Part shown: positions 1 to 6,387 of the stretch, one piece after another
Position numbering within the stretch: the stretch's first letter is position 1
Layout of the letters: every line of letters begins with the position of its first letter
From: DATLLN01 sp963809205
GTDB lineage: Bacteria > Actinomycetota > Thermoleophilia > Gaiellales > JAICJC01
Direction: 5' to 3'
DNA: 64,000 nucleotides
Assembly: GCA_963809205.1 (NCBI GenBank)
Contig: CAWEIS010000004.1
Span: forward strand, 535,269-599,268
Translations under genes and position numbers: made by a program
The notes under the pieces: generated by a model
Told to the model about the DNA's origin: nothing
Databases searched by the model: none
What the model saw: only the letters and a program-made list of their open reading frames with translations

Positions 1-544
1 CGTCGCGATCAGGCCGTTGCCGCCGTCGGTACGGTGGGCCTCGACCGGCTCGAACAGGTGCGCCACGTCGCGCACCGCCGTCGCCGAGATCCGGTCGGTG
101 GACTGGGCGTACGAGACGGCGATCCGGCAGTCCAGCAGCTCGCGGGCACCCTCGTCAATGTCGAGCCGGCCCAGCAGCTCGGCGACCGACAGCCCGTCGG
201 CCGCGCCCGACTCGACGGCCGACTCCGTCGCCTCCCACGCCGCCTGCAGCGCCGGCTCGGAGGTGCCGATGCCTCCGCGTGGCTCGCGGCGGCTGAAGCT
301 CATGCCCATCGGGGCCAGCGACAGGCCGAGCCGCTCGAACGGTCGCCGGCAGCAGCTCGTAGCCCTGGGTGACGAACTCTGCGCCCATCTCGACCGTCGC
401 GCCGTTGTGCAGCGTGCGCGACCGGACGCGGCCGCCGATCCGCTCGCGGCTCTCCCGCACCACCACCTCGGCGCCCGCGGCTGCGAGCTGCTCGCCGGCC
501 ATCAGCCCGGCCAGGCCGGCGCCGATGACGCAGACGCGTGTCAG
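1..544 (-). CDS. Amine-oxidase-type FAD oxidoreductase, N-terminal part, one frameshift, runs off the window
   Basis: A flavoprotein of the amine oxidase/protoporphyrinogen oxidase superfamily; substrate unknown. The N-terminus shows the Rossmann loop VCVIGAGLAGLMAGEQL and then an IGGR motif, which contact the ADP half of FAD in this family. The only good start is a CTG overlapping the TGA of the upstream SnoaL-like gene (CTGA at 541-544). At about 337-345 the frame breaks: removing one base gives PATVERLGLSLAPMG and then an open frame to the window edge. This is either a sequence error or a recent mutation. The C-terminal part lies outside the window, so length and substrate pocket cannot be judged. 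Confidence 0.7.
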
Positions 545-903
545 GTCAACGGGGACGTGTCGAAGTACTCGACCAGCCGGCGGATGCGGTCGCCGTCCAT
601 CTCGACCATGATCGCGAACGGGAAGTCGAGCCGGCCGTCGGACGCGCGCAACTTCGAGAGGAACATGCCCTCGGCCCAGACTAGGCCGTCCTGCTCGACC
701 ACCTTCTCCAGCGTGATCTTCGTCTCGGTGATCTCCTCGACCCCCGGGCGCACGCCTTCGGAGATGTCGTCGGGGCCGGTGAACGTGCGCGGCGCGAGTG
801 GATCCTCGTAGGTGCCGTCGGCGGTGAAGAGGGTGCCGATCGCGGCGGCGTCCTCGTTCTCCCACGCGTCGCAGACGGCTCGGAGGGCTTCGTAGGCGGT
901 CAT
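541..903 (-). CDS. SnoaL-like / NTF2-fold small protein
   Basis: A 120-residue protein with the NTF2/SnoaL cone fold pattern: an N-terminal helix (YEALRAVCDAWENEDAAAIG), the F-x-x-DGTYEDPL strand, and a C-terminal sheet ending VEMDGDRIRRLVEYFD. This matches polyketide-cyclase-like or limonene-epoxide-hydrolase-like proteins, which are either enzymes or simple ligand binders. It is translationally coupled to the flavin oxidase downstream by a 4-nt overlap, so the two probably act on the same small molecule (inference). There is no Shine-Dalgarno; a TAGCAT hexamer (911-916) ends 7 nt before the ATG, suggesting a leaderless transcript. Substrate unknown. Confidence 0.75.
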   Translation of the reverse strand: MTAYEALRAVCDAWENEDAAAIGTLFTADGTYEDPLAPRTFTGPDDISEGVRPGVEEITETKITLEKVVEQDGLVWAEGMFLSKLRASDGRLDFPFAIMVEMDGDRIRRLVEYFDTSPLT

Positions 904-933
904 CTGCCCGATGCTACACTCGCCGACCTCGCC

Positions 934-2046
934 ATGACCACCCGCACCGCCGCCCGCATCCCGCTGCACCCGAACGTCCGCCGGTCGCCGTACTTCGACC
1001 GGACGCTGGCCGCCGGCGCGGTCGATTTCATGGTCTACAACCACACGTACATGCCCATCGACTACGGCCGCGATCCGCGTGAGGACTGGGACGCGCTGGT
1101 CGAGCGGGCGACGCTGTGGGATGTCGGCGCAGAGCGGCAAACCGAGCTGCGCGGCCCCGACGCGCTGCGCCTCGCCGACTACCTCAGCCCGCGCGACCTG
1201 AGCGGGATGGCGGTCGGCGACTGCTGCTTCTCGCCGGTGTGCGACGACGCCGGCGAGATCATGGCCGAGTGCATCGTCCTGCGGCCGTGGGAGGACGCCG
1301 TCTGGTTCTCGCACAGCGACGTCGACCTGACGCTGTGGGCGATCGGCCTCGGCCGCTGGCTGGGGCTGGACGCCGTCGCCACGGAGCCTGACGTCGCGCC
1401 GTTGCAGCTGCAGGGGCCCACAGCCGGAGCGGTGATGGAGGTCGTGTCGCCGGGAATCGGTACGCTGCCGCGCTATCGCTGCGCGCAGGTGCAGGTCGCC
1501 GGGATCGACGCCGTCGTCTCGAACACCGGCTGGAGCCGCGAGGCGGGCTACGAGATCTACCCGCTGTCCTCCGAGCGCGCCGAGGAGCTGTGGGACGCGC
1601 TGGTCGAGGCTGGCGAGCCGCACGGCCTCCTGGTCACCGGGCCGAACATCGTCCGGGCAGTCGAACAGGCGATCTCGGACACGCAGTACGTGACCAACTC
1701 GCGGATCAACCCGATCGAGGCAGGCATGGAGGCGATGCTCGACCTGGACGGTGCGCCGTTCGCAGGCCGGGAGGCGCTGAGAGCCGTGCGCGAGCGCGGT
1801 CCCGCGCGGCGCACGATCGGCCTGCGCTGCGACGGCCCGCGGTTCGGCCGGATGGAGCAGTTCTGGCCGCTGGCCGCCGGCGGCGTCGGGGTCGGCGTCG
1901 TCCGCTGGGCGGTCTACTCCTTCGCGCTGGAGGCGAACATCGCGATCGCCCTGCTCGATGCCGCCGTGCCCGACGATGCCGGCTTCGTGGTGCGTGCGCC
2001 CGACGGCGACCGGGCCGCGCAGGTGCATCCGCTGCCGTTCGTCTAG
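934..2046 (+). CDS. GcvT-family aminomethyltransferase / DmdA-like tetrahydrofolate-dependent protein
   Basis: A 370-residue protein of the glycine-cleavage T fold. These enzymes move a one-carbon unit from an amine or sulfonium donor to tetrahydrofolate. The sequence opens with YFDRTLAAGAVDFMVYNH, as in stand-alone GcvT/DmdA-like proteins rather than true GcvT of the glycine cleavage complex, and no gcvH or gcvP lies nearby. The folate-binding central region includes GWSREAGYEIYPL, the equivalent of the G(Y/F)TGExGYEi motif, and the C-terminal barrel begins near residue 290. It is divergent from the SnoaL/amine oxidase pair, which hints at shared amine catabolism (inference). TACACT at 915-920 is a likely -10 element. 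The donor substrate is not identifiable here. Confidence 0.75.
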   Translation: MTTRTAARIPLHPNVRRSPYFDRTLAAGAVDFMVYNHTYMPIDYGRDPREDWDALVERATLWDVGAERQTELRGPDALRLADYLSPRDLSGMAVGDCCFSPVCDDAGEIMAECIVLRPWEDAVWFSHSDVDLTLWAIGLGRWLGLDAVATEPDVAPLQLQGPTAGAVMEVVSPGIGTLPRYRCAQVQVAGIDAVVSNTGWSREAGYEIYPLSSERAEELWDALVEAGEPHGLLVTGPNIVRAVEQAISDTQYVTNSRINPIEAGMEAMLDLDGAPFAGREALRAVRERGPARRTIGLRCDGPRFGRMEQFWPLAAGGVGVGVVRWAVYSFALEANIAIALLDAAVPDDAGFVVRAPDGDRAAQVHPLPFV

Positions 2047-2048
2047 AT

Positions 2049-2957
2049 CTAGCCGGCGATCTCGATGGCGAACGACCCGCGGTGGCTCTGGCCGGGCTCC
2101 AGCACCTGCAGCCCGTCGCCGCTGCGCAGGGCGTTGCCGGGCGCGGTCATCGGCTCGAAACAGATCAGCGACGACCCGCGCGGCGAGTACACCTGCGCGA
2201 ACCGGTAGCCCTCGAGGAACCGCACCGTGATGGTGCGGCCGCCGCCCTCCACCGCGAACGCCGCCCTGTCGGCGACGTCGGCGAACGCGTCGTCCAGGTC
2301 GCGGCCGGCCAGCGGCCCGGGCTCGAGGTCGCGGGGCTGCCGCCGGCCGGTCGGGATCATCAGCTGGTCGAGTTCGAGCCGCGACATCTCGGGCAGGCTG
2401 ATCTGCCATTCGTCGCGCGGCGCGTCCGGCAGGTGGAGGTAGGGGTGATGGCCGAACACGACGGGCACGGCCGCGTCCCCGGTCGCTTCGAGCGTGCTGG
2501 TGATCCGCAGCGTACGGCCGTCCAGCCGCGCCTCCATCGTCAGCCGGTGGGGGAACGGGAACAGCTCGAGCACGGCCGGTGCGGCGGCCGTGTCGAATAC
2601 CGCCACCAGCCCGGCCTCGTCGTGGTCGGCGATCGCGAAGGGCATCGCCGCCGGGTGACACCCGTGGATGGCAAGGCCATTGCCATCCACGTGCACCAGC
2701 GGCGACGACGTGTCGACCGCCACCTCGCGGTCGCCGACTCTGTAGCCCGGCTCGGCGAGCCGGTTCGCCCACGGGTGCAGCAGCGGGATGCCCATCGTCG
2801 AGCCGCGCTTGGCGTACGCGTCGACGCCGTCGCGCAGGTCGAGCAGCTGCACGCCGTCCGCCGTCAGCGAGCTGCCGAGCATCGCCAGGGACGGGACGAA
2901 CGCCGCCTCCAGCACGCCGTCGGAGGCGCGCAGCGTGGTCGCCGGGTGCGCCGTCAC
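2049..2957 (-). CDS. Aldose 1-epimerase (galactose mutarotase family)
   Basis: A 302-residue beta-sandwich protein that should interconvert the alpha and beta anomers of an aldose. Family marks include GIPLLHPWANRL (substrate-binding Arg/Asn), the HGCHP and FGHHPYLHLP segments carrying the catalytic histidines, and a C-terminal ICFEPMTAPGNAL containing the catalytic Glu region. The start is a GTG overlapping the rsgA stop (GTGA, 2954-2957), so translation is coupled to rsgA. The pairing has no obvious functional meaning. It could act on hexose-6-phosphates as some YeaD-type homologues do; the exact sugar is uncertain. Confidence 0.88.
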   Translation of the reverse strand: MTAHPATTLRASDGVLEAAFVPSLAMLGSSLTADGVQLLDLRDGVDAYAKRGSTMGIPLLHPWANRLAEPGYRVGDREVAVDTSSPLVHVDGNGLAIHGCHPAAMPFAIADHDEAGLVAVFDTAAAPAVLELFPFPHRLTMEARLDGRTLRITSTLEATGDAAVPVVFGHHPYLHLPDAPRDEWQISLPEMSRLELDQLMIPTGRRQPRDLEPGPLAGRDLDDAFADVADRAAFAVEGGGRTITVRFLEGYRFAQVYSPRGSSLICFEPMTAPGNALRSGDGLQVLEPGQSHRGSFAIEIAG

Positions 2958-4048
2958 CGGCGCCCGCTCCAGGGCGGCGTCTTGCGCATGTCCTTCGAGA
3001 GCTGCCGCCAGTGCTTGCGCTCCTCCGAGCGCGCCCGCGCGTCGAGCTTGCGCTCCTGGAACCGCAGCTCGGCCAGCAGCTTCTCGTAGCTCTGCAGCCG
3101 GTCGGCGTCCAGGCGGCCGTCGGCGATCGCCGCCTGCACGGCGCAGCCGGGCTCGTGCACGTGCGTGCAGTCCGAGAACCGGCACTGCTCGGCCAGCTCC
3201 TCGATGTCGGCGAACGTCTGCTCGACGCCCTCCTCGGCCTCCCACAGGCCGACCGAGCGCATGCCCGGCGTGTCGATCAGCACGCCGCCGCCGGGCAGCG
3301 GCAGCAGCTCGCGGTGCGTGGTCGTGTGGCGGCCCCGTCCGTCGTCGCGCAGCTCCGCCGTCCGCATCCGCTCCTCGCCCAGCAGGGCGTTGATCAGCGT
3401 CGACTTCCCGGCGCCGGAGAGGCCGATCAGCGCCACGGTCTCACCGTTCGCATGGTAGGCATCGAGGTCGGCCAGCCCGGCGCCGTCGACGGCGCTGACC
3501 GCGTGGACGGGGACGCCGAAGGTGACGGCCTCGATCTCCGCGACGGCCGCTTCGACGTCGCCCCGGAGGTCGGACTTGGTCAGCACCACGATCGGGTTTG
3601 CGCCGCTCTGCCACGCCAGCGCGAGATAGCGCTCGACGCGACGGGGCGAGTCGCGCTGGTCGAGGGCGTTGACGATGAACACGTTGTCGATGTTCGCCGC
3701 GACCACCTGCTCGGCGGTCTCCTCGCCCGCGGCGTGGCGGGTGAAGTGGGTGCGCCGGGGCAGGATCGCCCGCAGCACGGCGTCGGACTGCGGCGTACTC
3801 GGGTCGACCGCCGCCCAGTCGCCGACGGCCGGCGTCAGGTCGCGGCTGGGGACGAGTGCGCGGACGGTGCCGTCCCCGGCCAGGGTGGTGCATGCTCCGC
3901 GATCGACGCGGGAGACGCGCGCCGGGATGGCGCCGGCGCATGCGTGCTCGTCGAATGCCTCCCGCCACCCGGCATCCCAGCCGAGCAGTTCGAGGTGTGA
4001 TTCCGGCGTGTCCGGCACGTCGGCCGGCCACCAGGGAGATGTCGTCAC
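2954..4048 (-). CDS. rsgA: Small ribosomal subunit biogenesis GTPase RsgA
   Basis: A circularly permuted GTPase of 364 residues that checks late maturation of the 30S subunit. An N-terminal OB-fold is followed by the G-domain motifs in permuted order: LTKSD (G4), the P-loop GLSGAGKST, and DTPGMRS (G3). A C-terminal zinc knuckle CRFSDCTHVHEPGC follows, with its Cys/His ligands intact. The GTG start at 4046-4048 is chosen because a strong GGAGG lies about 7 nt upstream (4055-4062); upstream in-frame codons lack such a site. The 3' end overlaps the epimerase gene by 4 nt. Confidence 0.93.
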   Translation of the reverse strand: MTTSPWWPADVPDTPESHLELLGWDAGWREAFDEHACAGAIPARVSRVDRGACTTLAGDGTVRALVPSRDLTPAVGDWAAVDPSTPQSDAVLRAILPRRTHFTRHAAGEETAEQVVAANIDNVFIVNALDQRDSPRRVERYLALAWQSGANPIVVLTKSDLRGDVEAAVAEIEAVTFGVPVHAVSAVDGAGLADLDAYHANGETVALIGLSGAGKSTLINALLGEERMRTAELRDDGRGRHTTTHRELLPLPGGGVLIDTPGMRSVGLWEAEEGVEQTFADIEELAEQCRFSDCTHVHEPGCAVQAAIADGRLDADRLQSYEKLLAELRFQERKLDARARSEERKHWRQLSKDMRKTPPWSGRR

Positions 4049-4390
4049 TCTGGACCTCCGGAGATGGGTGATCCCCTCCGTCGGCCGGTGCCGTTCAGCG
4101 GCGCGAGCGGGAGCGAAGGGGCGTAACGGACCGCGGCTCTGCCGGTGCAAGCTCGAACACGGTCACCACCTCCTTCTCTCGTCGTCTGGGCGCTGCAAAG
4201 GACGCTCTGCAGCATACACGTGGGCCCGGAGCGTCGCTTAAACGGGCAATTGGCGCTACCTTGAGACCACTCCAACTACAAGCAGCGGCGTGGCACGACT
4301 GCGCCGTGCGCGCCTCCCGCCCCCGCGGCCCTCCGGGCCGTTCCACTCGCGCGGGAGGCCCGATCTGTCCCCGAGTGGAGGTTCACGACA
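4049..4390. other. 342-bp divergent intergenic region with hairpins and no recognised riboswitch
   Basis: This spacer separates rsgA (minus) from the Rpf-like gene (plus). Apart from the short basic frame at 4095-4160 it holds no convincing gene. Upstream of the Rpf-like gene there is a nested hairpin at about 4314-4358: outer stem CCTCCCGC/GCGGGAGG and inner stem CGGCCC/GGGCCG. An earlier GC-rich stem lies near 4288-4314. A TACCTT at 4257-4262 could be a -10 box but has no good -35. I looked for the ydaO/c-di-AMP riboswitch that often precedes rpf-type genes in actinobacteria and could not find its conserved core. Confidence 0.5.
4095..4160 (-). CDS. Possible 21-residue basic leader peptide upstream of rsgA
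   Basis: A very short frame begins with GTG 8 nt downstream of a perfect AAGGAGG. It encodes VFELAPAEPRSVTPLRSRSR plus one last Arg, so the C-terminus is strongly basic. It ends 46 nt before the rsgA start on the same strand. The near-ideal ribosome-binding site is the only evidence that it is translated. It could be a leader peptide, a ribosome-associated microprotein, or a chance frame. Confidence 0.3.
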   Translation of the reverse strand: MFELAPAEPRSVTPLRSRSRR

Positions 4391-4963
4391 CTGAAGCAGG
4401 CAATCACTGTTGCCGCGATTGCGCTGGCCGCACTGGCCTTTTTCGCGTCTTCGTCGAACACCGAAACCTCGTCCGCGTGGGTCACCAGCGGTGTCCACCA
4501 CCCGACGGGCGGTCCGAGCAAGAAGGTCAAGGCGTGGCGACACCGCGTCGCGGCGACGCGGGCGACCGCCCTCCGCCACGCCCACATGATCGGGCTGCGG
4601 CCGAGCTGGGGTCACCGGGAGCGGCGCGTCTCGTCGATCCGGAAGCTGCGCCACATGGTGCACACCTGGGCCGTCAAGAACGGGGGCTGGGTCGCGTTCT
4701 GGCGTACGCACTATCCGAAGCTGATCTGCATCCACGTCCACGAGGGTGCGTGGAACGCGTACAGCCCGGCCGGCTACTACGGCGGCCTCCAGATGGACTG
4801 GTCGTTCATGCGCACCTACGGGCCGGACAAGCTGGCCCGCTACGGCGGTCGCGACGCCCGGTACTGGGTGCCCGGCGACCAGCTCGCCGTGGCCATGCGT
4901 GCCGTGCGCGTCCGCGGGTACACCCCGTGGCCGAACTCGGCCTCGGCCTGCGGCGTCCTCTAG
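4391..4963 (+). CDS. Secreted transglycosylase-like (Rpf-type) cell-wall protein
   Basis: A 190-residue secreted protein. A hydrophobic signal segment (ITVAAIALAALAFFASSS) follows two residues after the start. The C-terminal domain resembles resuscitation-promoting-factor/transglycosylase-like folds: ICIHVHEGAWNAYSPAGYYGGLQM holds the likely catalytic Glu and the YYGGLQ motif in one stretch, and W-P near the end (YTPWPNSASACG) with two Cys fits a disulfide. These enzymes cut peptidoglycan during growth or resuscitation. The best start is CTG at 4391, 9 nt after GGAGG (4377-4381); the next ATG would remove the signal peptide. The stop shares CTAG (4960-4963) with the convergent amine oxidase. 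Confidence 0.75.
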   Translation: MKQAITVAAIALAALAFFASSSNTETSSAWVTSGVHHPTGGPSKKVKAWRHRVAATRATALRHAHMIGLRPSWGHRERRVSSIRKLRHMVHTWAVKNGGWVAFWRTHYPKLICIHVHEGAWNAYSPAGYYGGLQMDWSFMRTYGPDKLARYGGRDARYWVPGDQLAVAMRAVRVRGYTPWPNSASACGVL

Positions 4964-6291
4964 CGCAACAACGGGGTCTGACCCCTCACTGGAGTCAGCG
5001 GTCTGACCGTCCGCGCGGCGGCCAGCTTGCCCGTGCGCAGGCCGGACTCGATGGCGCCGTCGATGAAGCCCGACCAGCCGTCGGCGAAGTCGGAGCCGGC
5101 GAGCACGACGCGGCCCTCGGGCCGCTGCATCTCGCGGTGATAGGTCGTGTACCAGCCGGGGCGGTGGATCGCCCAGGTGCCGTTGGCGAACTCGTCGGCC
5201 AGCCAGTCGTGGGCGGTCACCTCGACCACCTCGAACCCGGGCATGATCGCGTCCATGTCCCGCTGGACGCGGGCGATGTCCGTGGCATCGGACTCCGAGG
5301 CGTCGCGCCCGAAGCCGATCAGCATCTGGGTGCCGTCCTCGAATACCTCCTCAGTCGCCAGGTAGCCGAACGGGTGCCGCGGCTGGATCGAGTTCTGCGT
5401 GACCTCGCTGCCGCGGACGCGGATGAAGATCTTGATGCCCCGGGAGGCCTGGCCGAGCGCGATGCCCTGCCGCTTGCGCTCCGAGAGCTGCGGCGTGAAG
5501 TCGATCGCACCCAGCGCGTTCAGCGGCACGGCCACCACCACCACCGCAGCCGCCCGGTGCACCTCGCCGGACCGCGTTTCGACCTCGACGCCGTCGTCTG
5601 ACTGGCGCACGGCCGCGACCGGCGTCGCCAGGCGGACGTCCACCGGGGCGGCCTGGTGGATCGCCTGCAGCAGCGAGACGGTGCCGTCCTTCAGCGTCAC
5701 CCGGCCACCGGTGTACTGCGTCAGGCGCAGGCTGTAGCCGGACAGGGCGTGCCAGCGCAGGACGCTGACGGCGCCGGCGTCCTCGAGGTGGCCGTGGGCC
5801 AGCGACTCGAGCTCCGCCCACAGCACGTCGAGCTCCTCGCCGTCGAGCTCCAGCTGCGCGATCCGCTCGGCAATCGTCAGCCGGTCGAAGCGCTCCAGCC
5901 GGTCGATAGCGAGCAGCGGATCATGGGGGTTGGGCAGTGCATCCTCGACGCCCTGCACGAACCGGTTCCAGCCGCGCTCGGCGATCGCGTCGCGGTCGGC
6001 GGCCGAGCCCTCGCGCCGCGCGCCGTTGACGTACCAGCCGACGTCCTCATCCTCAGGGCTGAGCACGACCTCGAGCCCGCCCCGGGTGATCTCCGAGAAC
6101 GTGTGAGGCTGGTGCCAGTGCACCCAGCCGCCGCCGAGCTCGATCCGCAGATCCCCCCACGGCGCCGTCCAGGTGCGCCCGCCGAGCCGGTCGCGGGCCT
6201 CCAGCAGCAGCACGGAACGCCCGCGCAGTGAGGCCTCACGGGCGGCGGTGACCCCGGCGAACCCGCCGCCGATGACGATCACATCGGGCAT
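4960..6291 (-). CDS. Flavin monoamine oxidase family protein
   Basis: A 443-residue amine oxidase that should deaminate a primary amine using FAD and oxygen. It has the N-terminal loop VIVIGGGFAGVTAAREA, the acidic end of the second strand (LLEARDRLGGRT), the conserved LGGGWVHWHQPH, and near the C-terminus LAGSDFADGWSGFIDGAIESG, which contacts the flavin. The length is normal for the family and the frame is intact. The last dozen residues come from a REP-like repeat and are probably an extension. There is no Shine-Dalgarno; TAGCAT (6300-6305) ends 8 nt before the ATG. It differs from the broken homologue at the window start. Substrate unknown. Confidence 0.88.
   Translation of the reverse strand: MPDVIVIGGGFAGVTAAREASLRGRSVLLLEARDRLGGRTWTAPWGDLRIELGGGWVHWHQPHTFSEITRGGLEVVLSPEDEDVGWYVNGARREGSAADRDAIAERGWNRFVQGVEDALPNPHDPLLAIDRLERFDRLTIAERIAQLELDGEELDVLWAELESLAHGHLEDAGAVSVLRWHALSGYSLRLTQYTGGRVTLKDGTVSLLQAIHQAAPVDVRLATPVAAVRQSDDGVEVETRSGEVHRAAAVVVVAVPLNALGAIDFTPQLSERKRQGIALGQASRGIKIFIRVRGSEVTQNSIQPRHPFGYLATEEVFEDGTQMLIGFGRDASESDATDIARVQRDMDAIMPGFEVVEVTAHDWLADEFANGTWAIHRPGWYTTYHREMQRPEGRVVLAGSDFADGWSGFIDGAIESGLRTGKLAAARTVRPLTPVRGQTPLLR
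4965..4986. repeat. Solo REP-like element, copy A (core GGGGTCTGACCCC)
   Basis: The core ACAACGGGGTCTGACCCCT matches the inverted ends of the RAYT element at 17371-18157. The outer arms are only partly kept: the left reads GCAACAAC and the right diverges after ACCCCT. The element lies inside the last codons of the minus-strand amine oxidase, supplying its C-terminal residues RGQTPLLR. It sits at the junction of two convergent genes, a typical REP position. Confidence 0.7.
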
Positions 6292-6314
6292 GGCCGGCGA
6301 TGCTACCCCACCCC

Positions 6315-6328
6315 TGACTGATCAGTCA
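6315..6328. promoter_or_regulatory. 14-bp perfect palindrome, likely TetR-type operator
   Basis: TGACTGATCAGTCA is its own reverse complement. It lies between the divergent amine oxidase and GGDEF-EAL genes, 60 bp upstream of the latter's ATG and immediately beyond the TAGCAT -10 of the former. Palindromes of this form are common TetR-family operators. The regulator is not encoded next door. Confidence 0.5.
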
Positions 6329-6387
6329 ATCAGGACCCTCCGCGAACCATCCTCAATGAACCGCCGCCAGGTGCCGATACGCACTCC

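Noticed and set aside
4200..4390. ydaO/c-di-AMP riboswitch before the Rpf-like gene
   Set aside because: Expected from actinobacterial rpf genes, but the conserved core segments are not present; only generic GC hairpins are seen.
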